The notes under the pieces: model-generated
Seen by the model: the letters and a program-made list of their open reading frames with translations, nothing else
Database searches by the model: none
Told to the model about the DNA's origin: nothing
Program-made: the position numbers and the translations under genes
In this document: positions 34,744-43,584 of the stretch, in pieces
How the letters are laid out: each line of letters begins with the position of its first letter
Numbering within the stretch: position 1 is the first letter of the stretch
Assembly: GCA_017626145.1 (NCBI GenBank)
Contig: JAGAJK010000077.1
Coordinates: forward strand, 79,004 to 125,076
DNA from: Clostridia bacterium
GTDB taxonomy: Bacteria > Bacillota > Clostridia > RGIG6154
Direction: 5' to 3'
Length of the DNA: 46,073 bases

Positions 34744-34797
34744 CGGGGTGGGGCTTGCTCCACCCTGTTTAAACGGGTACTGAAGTATCAGTTTAAA
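34744..34797 (+). terminator. two hairpins between rpsA and lon
   Basis: A GC-rich stem at 34744-34767 (CGGGGTGGGG against CTCCACCCTG, 10 pairs with two G-T) is followed by a second hairpin with TTTAAAC/GTTTAAA arms at 34768-34797. The T run after the first is short, so it may be a weak terminator or mRNA-processing element. No CtsR or CIRCE box is seen before lon. Confidence 0.45.
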
Positions 34798-34813
34798 TGG
34801 TAATGGAGTTATT

Positions 34814-37180
34814 ATGGCAAATTATGAAAAAATACCGCTTCTGGCATTACGAGGTCTTGTAGTATTCCCTGGAATGCAGATTCACTTTGATGTAGCCAGG
34901 ACAAAATCTATAAAAGCTATCGATGCGGCAATGGACGATGATCAATATCTGTTCCTTGCTGCACAGAAGGATTCTATGATTGATGATCCTGAAAAAGGCG
35001 ATATTTATGAAATCGGCACTGTTATAAAAATATCACAGGTACTTAAGTTGCCGAACAAAATGTATAGAATTGTAGCAAAAGGAATAGAAAAGGCGAAAAT
35101 TATGGGCTTTAATTTTACAGAGCCCTGGTTTGAATGCTCAATTTTACCTTTAGCTGAAACCAATGAAATATTTGATGCAAACGAAACAGAAGCGTATTCA
35201 AGAACTGTTAAAGAAATGTGCTTACAGTATCTTGATATGACAAAAAACAATAAACCTGATGTAACAAGCAATATAATAAGCGTTGAAGATCCTTCAATTT
35301 TAGCGAATCTTGTTTGCTCAGAATTAAATATAGGTGTAAGCAAGCTTCAAAAGCTTCTTGAACTGAGTGATGTGCATCAGATTATGAAAAATCTTGTTGA
35401 TATTCTTGAAAACGAATTACAAATTCTTGAACTCGAACAGGATATAAGTGATAGAGCTCGTCAGAATATAGAAGATCAGCAGAAAGAATATTTTCTCCGT
35501 GAAAAATACAGAGCTATCCGTGATGAGCTTGGTTATACAGAAGATGAAGATGATGATCTTGAACAGTACAAGCAGGATATCCTTTCCTTAGGTCTGCTTC
35601 CTGAGTACGAAGAAAAGCTTTTAAAAGAGGTTTCGCGTTTGTCTTATCATAGTCCTCAGTCTGCCGAATATTCGGTTCTCAGAAATTATCTCGATATCGT
35701 TTTAGAACTTCCGTGGAACGAAGTGACACAAGAAGAAATTGATATTGAAAAAGCAGAAAAGATTTTAGACAGAGACCATTTCGGATTAATAAAAGTTAAA
35801 GAAAGAATTCTTGAAATGTTTGCTGTAAGAAAATTGTGCGGCAAAAATGATAAAACCATTTTATGTCTTGCCGGTCCACCGGGAATAGGTAAAACATCTA
35901 TAGCGAAGTCTGTTGCTGAAGCTTTGAATAGAAACTTCGTAAGAATTTCTCTTGGTGGCGTCAAGGATGAAAGCGAAATAAGAGGACACAGACGCACATA
36001 TATCGGTTCAATGCCCGGCAAAATTATTAATGCACTTAATCAGGCAAAATCTAAGAATCCTTTGATTCTTTTTGATGAAATTGATAAGCTCGGAAGTGAT
36101 TATAAAGGAGATCCGTCATCTGCTATGCTTGAAGTTCTTGACGGAGAGCAGAATTTTGAATTTAAAGATAATTATATAGGTATTCCTTTTGATTTATCTG
36201 ATGTGTTGTTTATAACAACGGCTAATGATATTTCGTCAATTCCGTCACCCTTGCGTGACAGAATGGAAATTATTGAACTTCCAAGCTATACATCTGAAGA
36301 AAAATTTAATATAGCAAAAAAGCACTTGTTACCAAAACAACTTGAAAAGCATAATCTCACTAAAGTTAAAGTATCGGACAGTGCAATAAATAAATTAATT
36401 GAATCATATACACGTGAAGCAGGTGTAAGAGAATTAGAAAGAGTTATTTCGAAAATCTGTCGTGTATGTGCAAAGAAAACAGTCAGTGATGGTGCTGAAA
36501 AAATCTCTGTTACCGGAAGTAATCTTGTTGATTATATCGGTAAAGAAAAATTCAGAAATAATCCTGACACCAATAAAGATAAATTGGGCGTTGTTACAGG
36601 TCTTGCGTGGACTCAGTCCGGCGGTGAGGTTTTATATGTGGAAGCTTCTGTAATGCCAGGAACAGGCAGACTTGAAATAACAGGTAATTTAGGTGATGTT
36701 ATGCAGGAATCAGCTAAGGCTGCCTATTCGTATGTTCGTGCTAATTCCGATGCATTTGGATTACCTTACGATTTTTATAAGAAAATCGATGTGCATATTC
36801 ACGCTCCTGAAGGTGCTGTTCCAAAGGATGGACCGTCTGCAGGTGTTACAATATCGACAGCTCTTGTTTCTGTTCTTACCGGAAGAAGTGTTAAAGGTGA
36901 TGTTGCAATGACCGGTGAAATTTCATTAACCGGAAGAGTTATGGCTATTGGCGGTCTTAAGGAAAAAACATTGGCAGCATATAAGCAGGGCATTAAAACA
37001 GTTGTAATTCCATATGAAAATAAAAATGATTATGATGAACTTGCAGACTGCGTAAAAGAAAATATTACCTTTGTATATGCTAAAAAAATTGATGATGTTT
37101 TAAAGGTAGCTTTAAATATGGAAGGTAAAATTAACAGATATGTTATGATGGAGGTTAAAAATGAATCTGCACAACGTTGA
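34814..37180 (+). CDS. lon: ATP-dependent protease Lon
   Basis: This 788-residue cytoplasmic LonA protease degrades damaged and regulatory proteins. Domain order: N-terminal substrate-binding domain (about 1-200), coiled region (to about 300), AAA+ module with Walker A GPPGIGKTS near residue 355 and Walker B LILFDEID, and C-terminal peptidase with the Ser-Lys dyad Ser675 (PKDGPSAGVTI) and Lys718 (GGLKEKTLAA). The 43-residue spacing equals that of E. coli S679/K722. GGAG lies before ATG 34814. Its end overlaps engB by 20 bases, a gene pair conserved in Firmicutes. Confidence 0.97.
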   Translation: MANYEKIPLLALRGLVVFPGMQIHFDVARTKSIKAIDAAMDDDQYLFLAAQKDSMIDDPEKGDIYEIGTVIKISQVLKLPNKMYRIVAKGIEKAKIMGFNFTEPWFECSILPLAETNEIFDANETEAYSRTVKEMCLQYLDMTKNNKPDVTSNIISVEDPSILANLVCSELNIGVSKLQKLLELSDVHQIMKNLVDILENELQILELEQDISDRARQNIEDQQKEYFLREKYRAIRDELGYTEDEDDDLEQYKQDILSLGLLPEYEEKLLKEVSRLSYHSPQSAEYSVLRNYLDIVLELPWNEVTQEEIDIEKAEKILDRDHFGLIKVKERILEMFAVRKLCGKNDKTILCLAGPPGIGKTSIAKSVAEALNRNFVRISLGGVKDESEIRGHRRTYIGSMPGKIINALNQAKSKNPLILFDEIDKLGSDYKGDPSSAMLEVLDGEQNFEFKDNYIGIPFDLSDVLFITTANDISSIPSPLRDRMEIIELPSYTSEEKFNIAKKHLLPKQLEKHNLTKVKVSDSAINKLIESYTREAGVRELERVISKICRVCAKKTVSDGAEKISVTGSNLVDYIGKEKFRNNPDTNKDKLGVVTGLAWTQSGGEVLYVEASVMPGTGRLEITGNLGDVMQESAKAAYSYVRANSDAFGLPYDFYKKIDVHIHAPEGAVPKDGPSAGVTISTALVSVLTGRSVKGDVAMTGEISLTGRVMAIGGLKEKTLAAYKQGIKTVVIPYENKNDYDELADCVKENITFVYAKKIDDVLKVALNMEGKINRYVMMEVKNESAQR

Positions 37181-37751
37181 ATTTTTAGTTTCCGCAGTTG
37201 AAAGAAAACAGTATCCTAAAAATAAGCTTCCCGAAATTGCAATGGTTGGACGTTCAAATGTTGGTAAATCTTCAATGATTAACTGTGTGCTTAACAGAAA
37301 AAATTTTGCAAGAGTAAGTTCAAAACCCGGTAAAACTGTAACAATCAACTTTTATAATATTGATAATAAAATTAATATTGCTGATCTTCCCGGTTATGGA
37401 TATGCTAAAGTATCAAAGCAGGAAAAAGACAAATGGGGCGATATGATAAATGAATATCTGGAAAACGAGAACCATGCATCTGTAATTTTTTTGTTAGTTG
37501 ATTCAAGACACGCACCGTCCGAAGATGACCTTATGATGCTTGAGTGGATAAGATATTCAGGTAGACCGTTCTATGTTGTTGCCACAAAAGTTGATAAAAT
37601 CAAACCATCTGTGAAAGAGGAAACAATAAGTAATTGTTTTAATCCTTTAGGAATTGAAAAGGATCAATTTATTGAATTTTCTTCTGAAAAGGGAACCGGC
37701 AAGGAAGAAATTATAAAAATTATGGAAGATTTATCTGCTGGTTATTGTTAA
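37161..37751 (+). CDS. engB: ribosome biogenesis GTP-binding protein EngB/YsxC
   Basis: This 196-residue GTPase assists late 50S ribosome assembly. G-motifs: G1 GRSNVGKSS, G3 DLPGYGYAK, G4 ATKVDKIK, and G5 SSEKGTG. The start ATG 37161 lies inside lon, 20 bases before its stop, with ATGGAGG upstream; the homologues' N-terminus (VEFLVSAVERKQYP) supports it. Its 3' end contains the -35 region of the aspS promoter. Confidence 0.97.
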   Translation: MNLHNVEFLVSAVERKQYPKNKLPEIAMVGRSNVGKSSMINCVLNRKNFARVSSKPGKTVTINFYNIDNKINIADLPGYGYAKVSKQEKDKWGDMINEYLENENHASVIFLLVDSRHAPSEDDLMMLEWIRYSGRPFYVVATKVDKIKPSVKEETISNCFNPLGIEKDQFIEFSSEKGTGKEEIIKIMEDLSAGYC

Positions 37752-37773
37752 AATATAAAAACAGTGGTATAAT
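37745..37773 (+). promoter_or_regulatory. promoter of aspS-tyrS
   Basis: TTGTTA (37745-37750), overlapping the end of engB, a 17-base spacer and TATAAT (37768-37773). AGGAGGAA precedes ATG 37807. No T-box leader fits in the 55-bp gap. Confidence 0.6.
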
Positions 37774-37806
37774 AAAGTATTAAGAATTGTTTAGGAGGAA
37801 GTAAAG

Positions 37807-39609
37807 ATGACTGAAAAACTTTTCCGTTTAAAAAGAACTGATATGTGCGGTGAGATTAAGGAAGCACAGGTGGGTTCATCAATTACCGTAAACGGTTGGG
37901 TTCAGGATAGCAGAAATCTGGGTGGTCTTATTTTTGTTCGTCTTCGTGACAGATCGGGATTTATCCAGATAGTATTTGATGAAACTGTTAATAAAGAACT
38001 TTTTAATATTGCAGAAGGGTTCCGTTCTGAAGATGTTATCGCAGTCAGCGGTACACTTCGTATGAGAACAGAAGGAAACTTCAACCCTGATATGAAGACC
38101 GGAACTGTAGAAATTGTTGCTGAGGATGTTCAGGTGCTTTCAAAATCCGAAACACCTCCATTTGAAATTATTGATGATAAAGAAGTAAGCGATGCAATAA
38201 AGCTGAAATACAGATACCTTGATTTAAGAAAACCATCTGTACAGAAAAGCTTTATTATACGACACAAGGCAGCTCAGATTGCGCGTAATTATTTCAGTGA
38301 CAACGGCTTTTTGGAAATTGAAACCCCAATGCTTACAAAAAGCACACCTGAGGGTGCAAGAGACTACCTTGTGCCAAGCCGTGTTCATGGTGGTAAATTT
38401 TACGCACTTCCTCAGTCACCTCAGCTTTATAAGCAGATTTTAATGGTTGCGGGTATGGATAAGTATTTCCAGATTGCACGTTGCTTCCGTGATGAGGATT
38501 TAAGAGCTGACAGACAGCCTGAATTCACTCAAATTGACCTTGAAATGTCTTTTGTTCAGGAAGAGGATGTTATGACCATAAATGAAGGCTTTTTAAGAAA
38601 AGCTTTCAAGGAAATTCTTAATTACGATGTTCCTGAAAAATTTGACAGAATTCCATATTGTGAAGCAATGGAAAGGTGGGGAAGCGATAAGCCGGACAGA
38701 AGATTCAAGATGGAACTTTGTGACCTTTCTGATATTGTTAAAGATTGCGAATTTAAAGTGTTTACCGATGCAGTTGCAAATGGCGGTTCAGTTCGTGCCA
38801 TAAATGTTGAAGATGGTGCATCTAAGTTATCAAGAAAAGAAATTGATAAGCTTGTTGATTTCGTTAAGACATATAAAGCAAAAGGTATGGCATGGATTAC
38901 TGTTGAAGAAGAAGGTGTTAAATCTTCAATTGCTAAATTCCTTACCGAAGAACAGCTTGCTGCTATTATCACGAAAACACAGGCAAAACCCGGTGATATC
39001 ATTATGATTGTTGCTGATAAGAATAAAATTGTATTTGATTCTTTAGGTGCACTTCGTTGTCACCTTGCTAAGAAGCTTGATTTAATTGATGAGAATGAAT
39101 ATAATTTCCTTTGGGTAACAGAATTCCCATTATTTGAATATGACGAAGAGGAAGAACGATATGTTGCAGTTCACCATCCGTTCACTTCGCCGATGGACGA
39201 AGATATTCATCTTCTTGAGACAGAACCGGGTAAAGTACGAGCAAAGGCTTATGATATCGTATTAAACGGTTACGAACTTGGTGGCGGTAGTATCAGAATC
39301 CATAATTCAGATTTGCAGTCAAGAATGTTCAAAGCTCTCGGGTTTTCAGAAGAAAGAGCATGGAATCAGTTTGGATTCCTTCTTGAAGCATTTAAATACG
39401 GAACACCACCTCATGGTGGTATGGCTTACGGTCTCGACAGACTTGTTATGCTTCTCTGTAAGAAGGACTCAATCAGAGATGTAATTGCCTTTCCGAAGGT
39501 GCAGAATGCATCTGAACTTATGACAAATGCTCCATCAGAAGTTGACTCAAAGCAGCTTAAAGAGCTTTCGATAGATATTTGTATCGAAGAAACTAAAGAA
39601 GAGGAATGA
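37807..39609 (+). CDS. aspS: aspartyl-tRNA synthetase
   Basis: This 600-residue bacterial class IIb synthetase charges tRNA-Asp. It has an N-terminal OB anticodon-binding domain (about 15-105, VNGWVQDSRNLGGLIFVRLR), class II motif 2 (FRDEDLRADRQPEFTQID), a GAD insertion (about 300-410) and motif 3 (GMAYGLDRLVML). Bacterial-type AspRS may be discriminating or non-discriminating, which cannot be told by eye. It starts with AGGAGG and is followed by tyrS after 13 bases. Confidence 0.97.
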   Translation: MTEKLFRLKRTDMCGEIKEAQVGSSITVNGWVQDSRNLGGLIFVRLRDRSGFIQIVFDETVNKELFNIAEGFRSEDVIAVSGTLRMRTEGNFNPDMKTGTVEIVAEDVQVLSKSETPPFEIIDDKEVSDAIKLKYRYLDLRKPSVQKSFIIRHKAAQIARNYFSDNGFLEIETPMLTKSTPEGARDYLVPSRVHGGKFYALPQSPQLYKQILMVAGMDKYFQIARCFRDEDLRADRQPEFTQIDLEMSFVQEEDVMTINEGFLRKAFKEILNYDVPEKFDRIPYCEAMERWGSDKPDRRFKMELCDLSDIVKDCEFKVFTDAVANGGSVRAINVEDGASKLSRKEIDKLVDFVKTYKAKGMAWITVEEEGVKSSIAKFLTEEQLAAIITKTQAKPGDIIMIVADKNKIVFDSLGALRCHLAKKLDLIDENEYNFLWVTEFPLFEYDEEEERYVAVHHPFTSPMDEDIHLLETEPGKVRAKAYDIVLNGYELGGGSIRIHNSDLQSRMFKALGFSEERAWNQFGFLLEAFKYGTPPHGGMAYGLDRLVMLLCKKDSIRDVIAFPKVQNASELMTNAPSEVDSKQLKELSIDICIEETKEEE

Positions 39610-39622
39610 GAGGTATAAACCT

Positions 39623-40831
39623 ATGAGTAAATATGAAGAATTAGTAGCAAGAGGTATGATAGCCCAGACTACAAATGAAGCTCAGGTAAAGGAGCTTATC
39701 GATAACGGCAAGGCAATATTCTATGTTGGTTTTGACCCGACAGCCGACAGTCTTCACGTTGGTCACCTTCTTGTTATGATTGCGATGAAGCACCTTCAGG
39801 AAGCAGGAAATAAAGCAATCGCATTAATCGGTGGCGGTACTGTTATGATCGGTGATCCTACAGGTAAAACAGATATGCGTCGTATGATGGGCAGACCTGA
39901 AATTGAAGCAAACTGCGCGGTATTTCGTCAGCAGCTTTCTAAATTTATTGATTTTTCTGATGATAAGGCTATTATGGTAGATAATGGCGACTGGCTTTTA
40001 AACCTTAATTATATTGAATTTTTACGTGAGGTAGGCGTTCATTTTACAGTAAACAGAATGCTTACGTTTGAATGCTATAAGTCACGTCTCGAAAGAGGTC
40101 TTTCATTTATCGAATTTAACTATATGCTTATGCAGAGTTATGATTTTTATAAGCTTTATAAAAATTACGGTTGTAACCTTCAGGTTGGTGGTGACGACCA
40201 GTGGGCAAATATTTTAGGTGGTACAGAGCTCGTAAGAAGAATTGACGGTGATGATGTTAACGGTCTTACAATGAAGCTTCTGACAACATCAGAAGGCAAG
40301 AAAATGGGTAAAACTGAAAAGGGTGCTCTATGGCTTGATCCTGAAAAATGTTCACCTTATGAATTCTATCAGTATTGGAGAAACGTAAGCGATGCTGACG
40401 TTATCCGTCTTATGAAGATATTTACATTCCTTCCTTTGGAAGAAATCGCTAAATATGAAAATCTGGAAGGTGCACAACTTAATGTGGCTAAAGAAGTTTT
40501 AGCTTACGAAATCACAAAGCTTGTTCATTCAGAAGAGGATGCTAAAAAGGCTCAGGATGCCGCAAGAGCAATGTTCGGCGGCGGCAACGCTCAGGAAGTT
40601 CCGACTCTTGAGGTTGCTAAAACAGATGCATCTGCAAAATCACTTCTTGATATTTTAGCTGAAAATAAACTTGTTCCGTCAAAATCAGAGGGAAGAAGAC
40701 TTATTCAGCAGAAGGGTATTCACTTTGATGATACTCCTGTAGAAGAAATTGATTTTGTAATGGGTGATGATTGTGACGGTAAAGTTGTACGTATTGGTAA
40801 GAAAAAACGTTACAGAATTACACTTGTATAA
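39623..40831 (+). CDS. tyrS: tyrosyl-tRNA synthetase
   Basis: This 402-residue class Ic synthetase charges tRNA-Tyr. HIGH-like motif: HVGH in SLHVGHLLVMIAM. KMSKS-like motif: GKKMGKTEKGALWL. YMLMQSYDF and QVGGDDQWANI are tyrosine-site motifs, and an S4 domain ends the protein (about 340-402, LVPSKSEGRRLIQQKGI). It resembles the TyrZ-type enzymes with KMGKT. It is co-transcribed with aspS, and a strong terminator follows. Confidence 0.97.
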   Translation: MSKYEELVARGMIAQTTNEAQVKELIDNGKAIFYVGFDPTADSLHVGHLLVMIAMKHLQEAGNKAIALIGGGTVMIGDPTGKTDMRRMMGRPEIEANCAVFRQQLSKFIDFSDDKAIMVDNGDWLLNLNYIEFLREVGVHFTVNRMLTFECYKSRLERGLSFIEFNYMLMQSYDFYKLYKNYGCNLQVGGDDQWANILGGTELVRRIDGDDVNGLTMKLLTTSEGKKMGKTEKGALWLDPEKCSPYEFYQYWRNVSDADVIRLMKIFTFLPLEEIAKYENLEGAQLNVAKEVLAYEITKLVHSEEDAKKAQDAARAMFGGGNAQEVPTLEVAKTDASAKSLLDILAENKLVPSKSEGRRLIQQKGIHFDDTPVEEIDFVMGDDCDGKVVRIGKKKRYRITLV

Positions 40832-40837
40832 TTTATT

Positions 40838-40868
40838 ACACACTCAACCAATGGTTGAGTGTGTTTTT
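40838..40868 (+). terminator. terminator after tyrS
   Basis: ACACACTCAACC pairs perfectly with GGTTGAGTGTGT around a 3-base loop, followed by six T. Confidence 0.95.
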
Positions 40869-40949
40869 TGGCAAAATTTATTTAAACTCTTTATAGTTGG
40901 GAGATTTTAGTGTATAATAACTATAGTGGCTTTTAATGGAGAGTAGAAA

Positions 40950-42380
40950 ATGAGTAAAAATATTGCTGATAAAATCAAAAAATTACGTCTTAAAAATAAT
41001 ATGTCCCAAAAAGATTTTGGAGCCTTAATAGGTATAAGTGACCGTGCCGTTTCAAAATGGGAAAACGGACTGTCAAATCCGTCTGCGCAAAACCTTATAG
41101 CCATATCAAAAATTTTCAATGTTCCAGTTGACTATTTTTCTGAATCTGTAAGTGTTAAAAATGATATTGTAAAAGCAGTAGGAATGGAATCTTTAACTGA
41201 ACTGTACAAAACAGGCAGAGGGCCTTCAAGCTCACATACAATAGGTCCTGAAAAAGCTTGTATTGCATTTAAAAACAGAAATCAAAATGCTGAATATTTC
41301 AAAGTTGTGTTATTTGGTTCACTTGCTAAAACCGGTAAAGGACACGGAACAGACGTAGTAATTGAAAAAACCTTTGCACCAATTAATTGTAACGTAGAGT
41401 TCAATTATACAGAAACAGATATAAAACATCCGAATACTATGGATTTATATGCATATGAAAAAGAAAGATTGGTCGACAGGCTTCGGGTTTACAGCGTAGG
41501 AGGGGGCAGTATAGCTTTCGACGACGTAGAAATAGAAAAGCCTGAAAGAATTTATTCGTTTGATAAATTTTCTGATATAGCAAAATATTGTAAAGAAAAT
41601 GATTTAAGACTCTATGAATATGTTGAACAAACAGAAAATAATTGTTTTTATGAGTATATGCTGAATGTATGGCAAGCTATGAAGAGGTCCATATTTAACG
41701 GATTGAATGACGAAGGTATTCTTCCGGGCGGTCTTGAGGTTCAAAAGAAAGCAAAATCTTTGTTTGACAGTCAGCACATCGATGAAAGTGCAGAAACAAG
41801 AGAAAACAGAATGGTTTGCTCTTATGCCTTTGCAGTAAGTGAACAAAATGCATCGGGAGAAACTATAGTAACTGCACCAACCTGCGGTGCGGCAGGTGTG
41901 CTTCCTGCTGTGCTTTACTACCAGCAGCAAAAACATAAATTCAGTGATGATAAAATTATTAAAGCACTTGAAACAGCTGGTTTAATCGGTAATTTAATTA
42001 AAACCAATGCATCAATTTCGGGTGCAGAATGTGGTTGTCAGGCAGAAATAGGAAGTGCCTGTGCAATGGCTTCTGCAGCCCTTGCAGAATTATTTGGCTT
42101 AAGCATTGATAAAATCGAGTATGCTGCTGAAATTGCCATAGAACACCATTTAGGTTTAACCTGTGACCCTATTTGCGGTCTTGTTCAGATTCCATGCATT
42201 GAAAGAAATGCAGTCGCTGCAATGCGTGCAATTAACGCTGTAAATCTTGCAAGCTTCTTGTGGAACACAAGAAAAATCTCTTTTGACAGAGTGGTGCAGA
42301 CAATGAAAGAAACAGGACACGACTTGTCTTCTTCGTATAAAGAAACATCAGAAGCAGGTCTTGCAAGAATAAAACTTTAA
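40950..42380 (+). CDS. L-serine ammonia-lyase fused to an N-terminal Xre-type HTH domain
   Basis: This is a 476-residue, single-chain, iron-sulfur-dependent serine dehydratase that turns L-serine into pyruvate and ammonia. Residues 1-65 are a complete Xre/Cro HTH (MSQKDFGALIGISDRAVSKW, then ENGLSNPSAQNL). The beta-type domain (GRGPSSSHTIGPEKA, about 85-240) and alpha-type domain (TAPTCGAAGVLPAVL, AECGCQAEIGSACAM, CDPICGLVQIPC) follow. The cluster cysteines are present. A linked DNA-binding domain suggests autoregulation or serine-dependent control. ATG 40950 follows GGAGAG. A possible TATAAT box is at about 40913, with no clear -35. Confidence 0.93.
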   Translation: MSKNIADKIKKLRLKNNMSQKDFGALIGISDRAVSKWENGLSNPSAQNLIAISKIFNVPVDYFSESVSVKNDIVKAVGMESLTELYKTGRGPSSSHTIGPEKACIAFKNRNQNAEYFKVVLFGSLAKTGKGHGTDVVIEKTFAPINCNVEFNYTETDIKHPNTMDLYAYEKERLVDRLRVYSVGGGSIAFDDVEIEKPERIYSFDKFSDIAKYCKENDLRLYEYVEQTENNCFYEYMLNVWQAMKRSIFNGLNDEGILPGGLEVQKKAKSLFDSQHIDESAETRENRMVCSYAFAVSEQNASGETIVTAPTCGAAGVLPAVLYYQQQKHKFSDDKIIKALETAGLIGNLIKTNASISGAECGCQAEIGSACAMASAALAELFGLSIDKIEYAAEIAIEHHLGLTCDPICGLVQIPCIERNAVAAMRAINAVNLASFLWNTRKISFDRVVQTMKETGHDLSSSYKETSEAGLARIKL

Positions 42381-42396
42381 AAATTCAATATTTAAA

Positions 42397-42434
42397 AGCA
42401 TCTGCCTAAATCACTATCGGGCAGATGCTTTTTT
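42397..42434. terminator. terminator between serine dehydratase and MFS gene
   Basis: AGCATCTGCC pairs perfectly with GGCAGATGCT around a 13-base loop, with T6 on the right and A4 on the left, so it can serve both convergent genes. Confidence 0.9.
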
Positions 42435-42450
42435 AATTTGATATAAAATT

Positions 42451-43584
42451 TTAATTTTTAATAAGAAAAGGTGTAAATAAAGTAAGCACTGTTAATATCA
42501 ATGCAACTACTAAAAACAACGGTTGCATACCAAAGCTTTCAGCAAAAAGTCCGCTTAAGAATGAACCGGTAAATGTACCTGCACCTGATGCAACAACCGT
42601 CCATACACCCTGTGCAAAAACGTTACCTTTTTCAGGAACGTTTTCTTTTATATAAAGTGCTACTGATGGCCCAAGTAAACCAAACCAAATGGTATTGAAT
42701 ATAAGTGACAATGCGGCAAACTGATGTGATGGTGCAATAAAGATTACAAAGCTTCTCAATATTCCCGATGCTGCAATCATCATAAATGTGTATTTCCATT
42801 TGATTTTATTTACAACCTTTGAGTACAGCATTACAACAAGCCATTCTGCAAATGCAGCAATACTTATGAGTAAAGTAAAGGTTCCCACGCTTCCGCCTAA
42901 AGCCTCAGACTTATAATATACCGGGAAAAATGCAAGGATAGAGGAGGAGGATATGTACAAAATAAACGTGTATATTAAAAACTTTATAAACACTCTGTTA
43001 AATACGTTTTTATCCTTGTTTTCCGAAGCTTTTTCAACAACACGGCAATCTACAGTTTTTGAAATAAAACACGATATTGCGGCAAGAATTGCTGTGTACA
43101 GAAAGAAAACCGACGGATTGCTGTTAGGCAGGATTGTAAATACCATTCCCATTACGGCGTAGCCAAGTGAAGCAAAAGACCTGAAAAAACCAAATGTGAA
43201 TTTTGTTTTAGTATAATTTTCAGATGCAATGGAATCAACTAATGGCTGATGTACCATATAGCAGGCATAAAAAAGAATAACGAAAATGAAAAGCTGTGTC
43301 TGTGTTATATCTTTTTTAAGGAAAAGAAATGAAAATACAGCCATTAAAAACAATGATAATGCGAGGACGTTACTTTTGTTTTTAGATTTCCCTGCAAAAT
43401 ATGCCCACACAATTTGCGATATAGCAGTAATTACTGCACCAAGTCCGGTAACAAAGCCTATGGTTTTTTCCGTAGCAAAGCTAAGTGAATCTACGTAAAT
43501 TGGGATAAGATTATTCACAAGACACTGTATCCCCCAGGGCAGGAGATACAGCATAACAAGTGAAAATGTAATTTTTCGTTTCAT
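42451..43584 (-). CDS. MFS transporter, oligosaccharide/H+ symporter-like
   Basis: This 377-residue integral membrane protein has about 12 hydrophobic segments. It resembles the MFS_1_like and nucleoside/oligosaccharide symporter groups (LacY-related) that import sugars by proton symport. The start ATG is directly after the TAA of the upstream glycosidase-like gene (43585-45264), so translation is probably coupled. A role in uptake of the sugar that enzyme processes is inferred from this linkage. The gene ends at a bidirectional terminator. The substrate is unknown. Confidence 0.87.
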   Translation of the reverse strand: MKRKITFSLVMLYLLPWGIQCLVNNLIPIYVDSLSFATEKTIGFVTGLGAVITAISQIVWAYFAGKSKNKSNVLALSLFLMAVFSFLFLKKDITQTQLFIFVILFYACYMVHQPLVDSIASENYTKTKFTFGFFRSFASLGYAVMGMVFTILPNSNPSVFFLYTAILAAISCFISKTVDCRVVEKASENKDKNVFNRVFIKFLIYTFILYISSSSILAFFPVYYKSEALGGSVGTFTLLISIAAFAEWLVVMLYSKVVNKIKWKYTFMMIAASGILRSFVIFIAPSHQFAALSLIFNTIWFGLLGPSVALYIKENVPEKGNVFAQGVWTVVASGAGTFTGSFLSGLFAESFGMQPLFLVVALILTVLTLFTPFLIKN

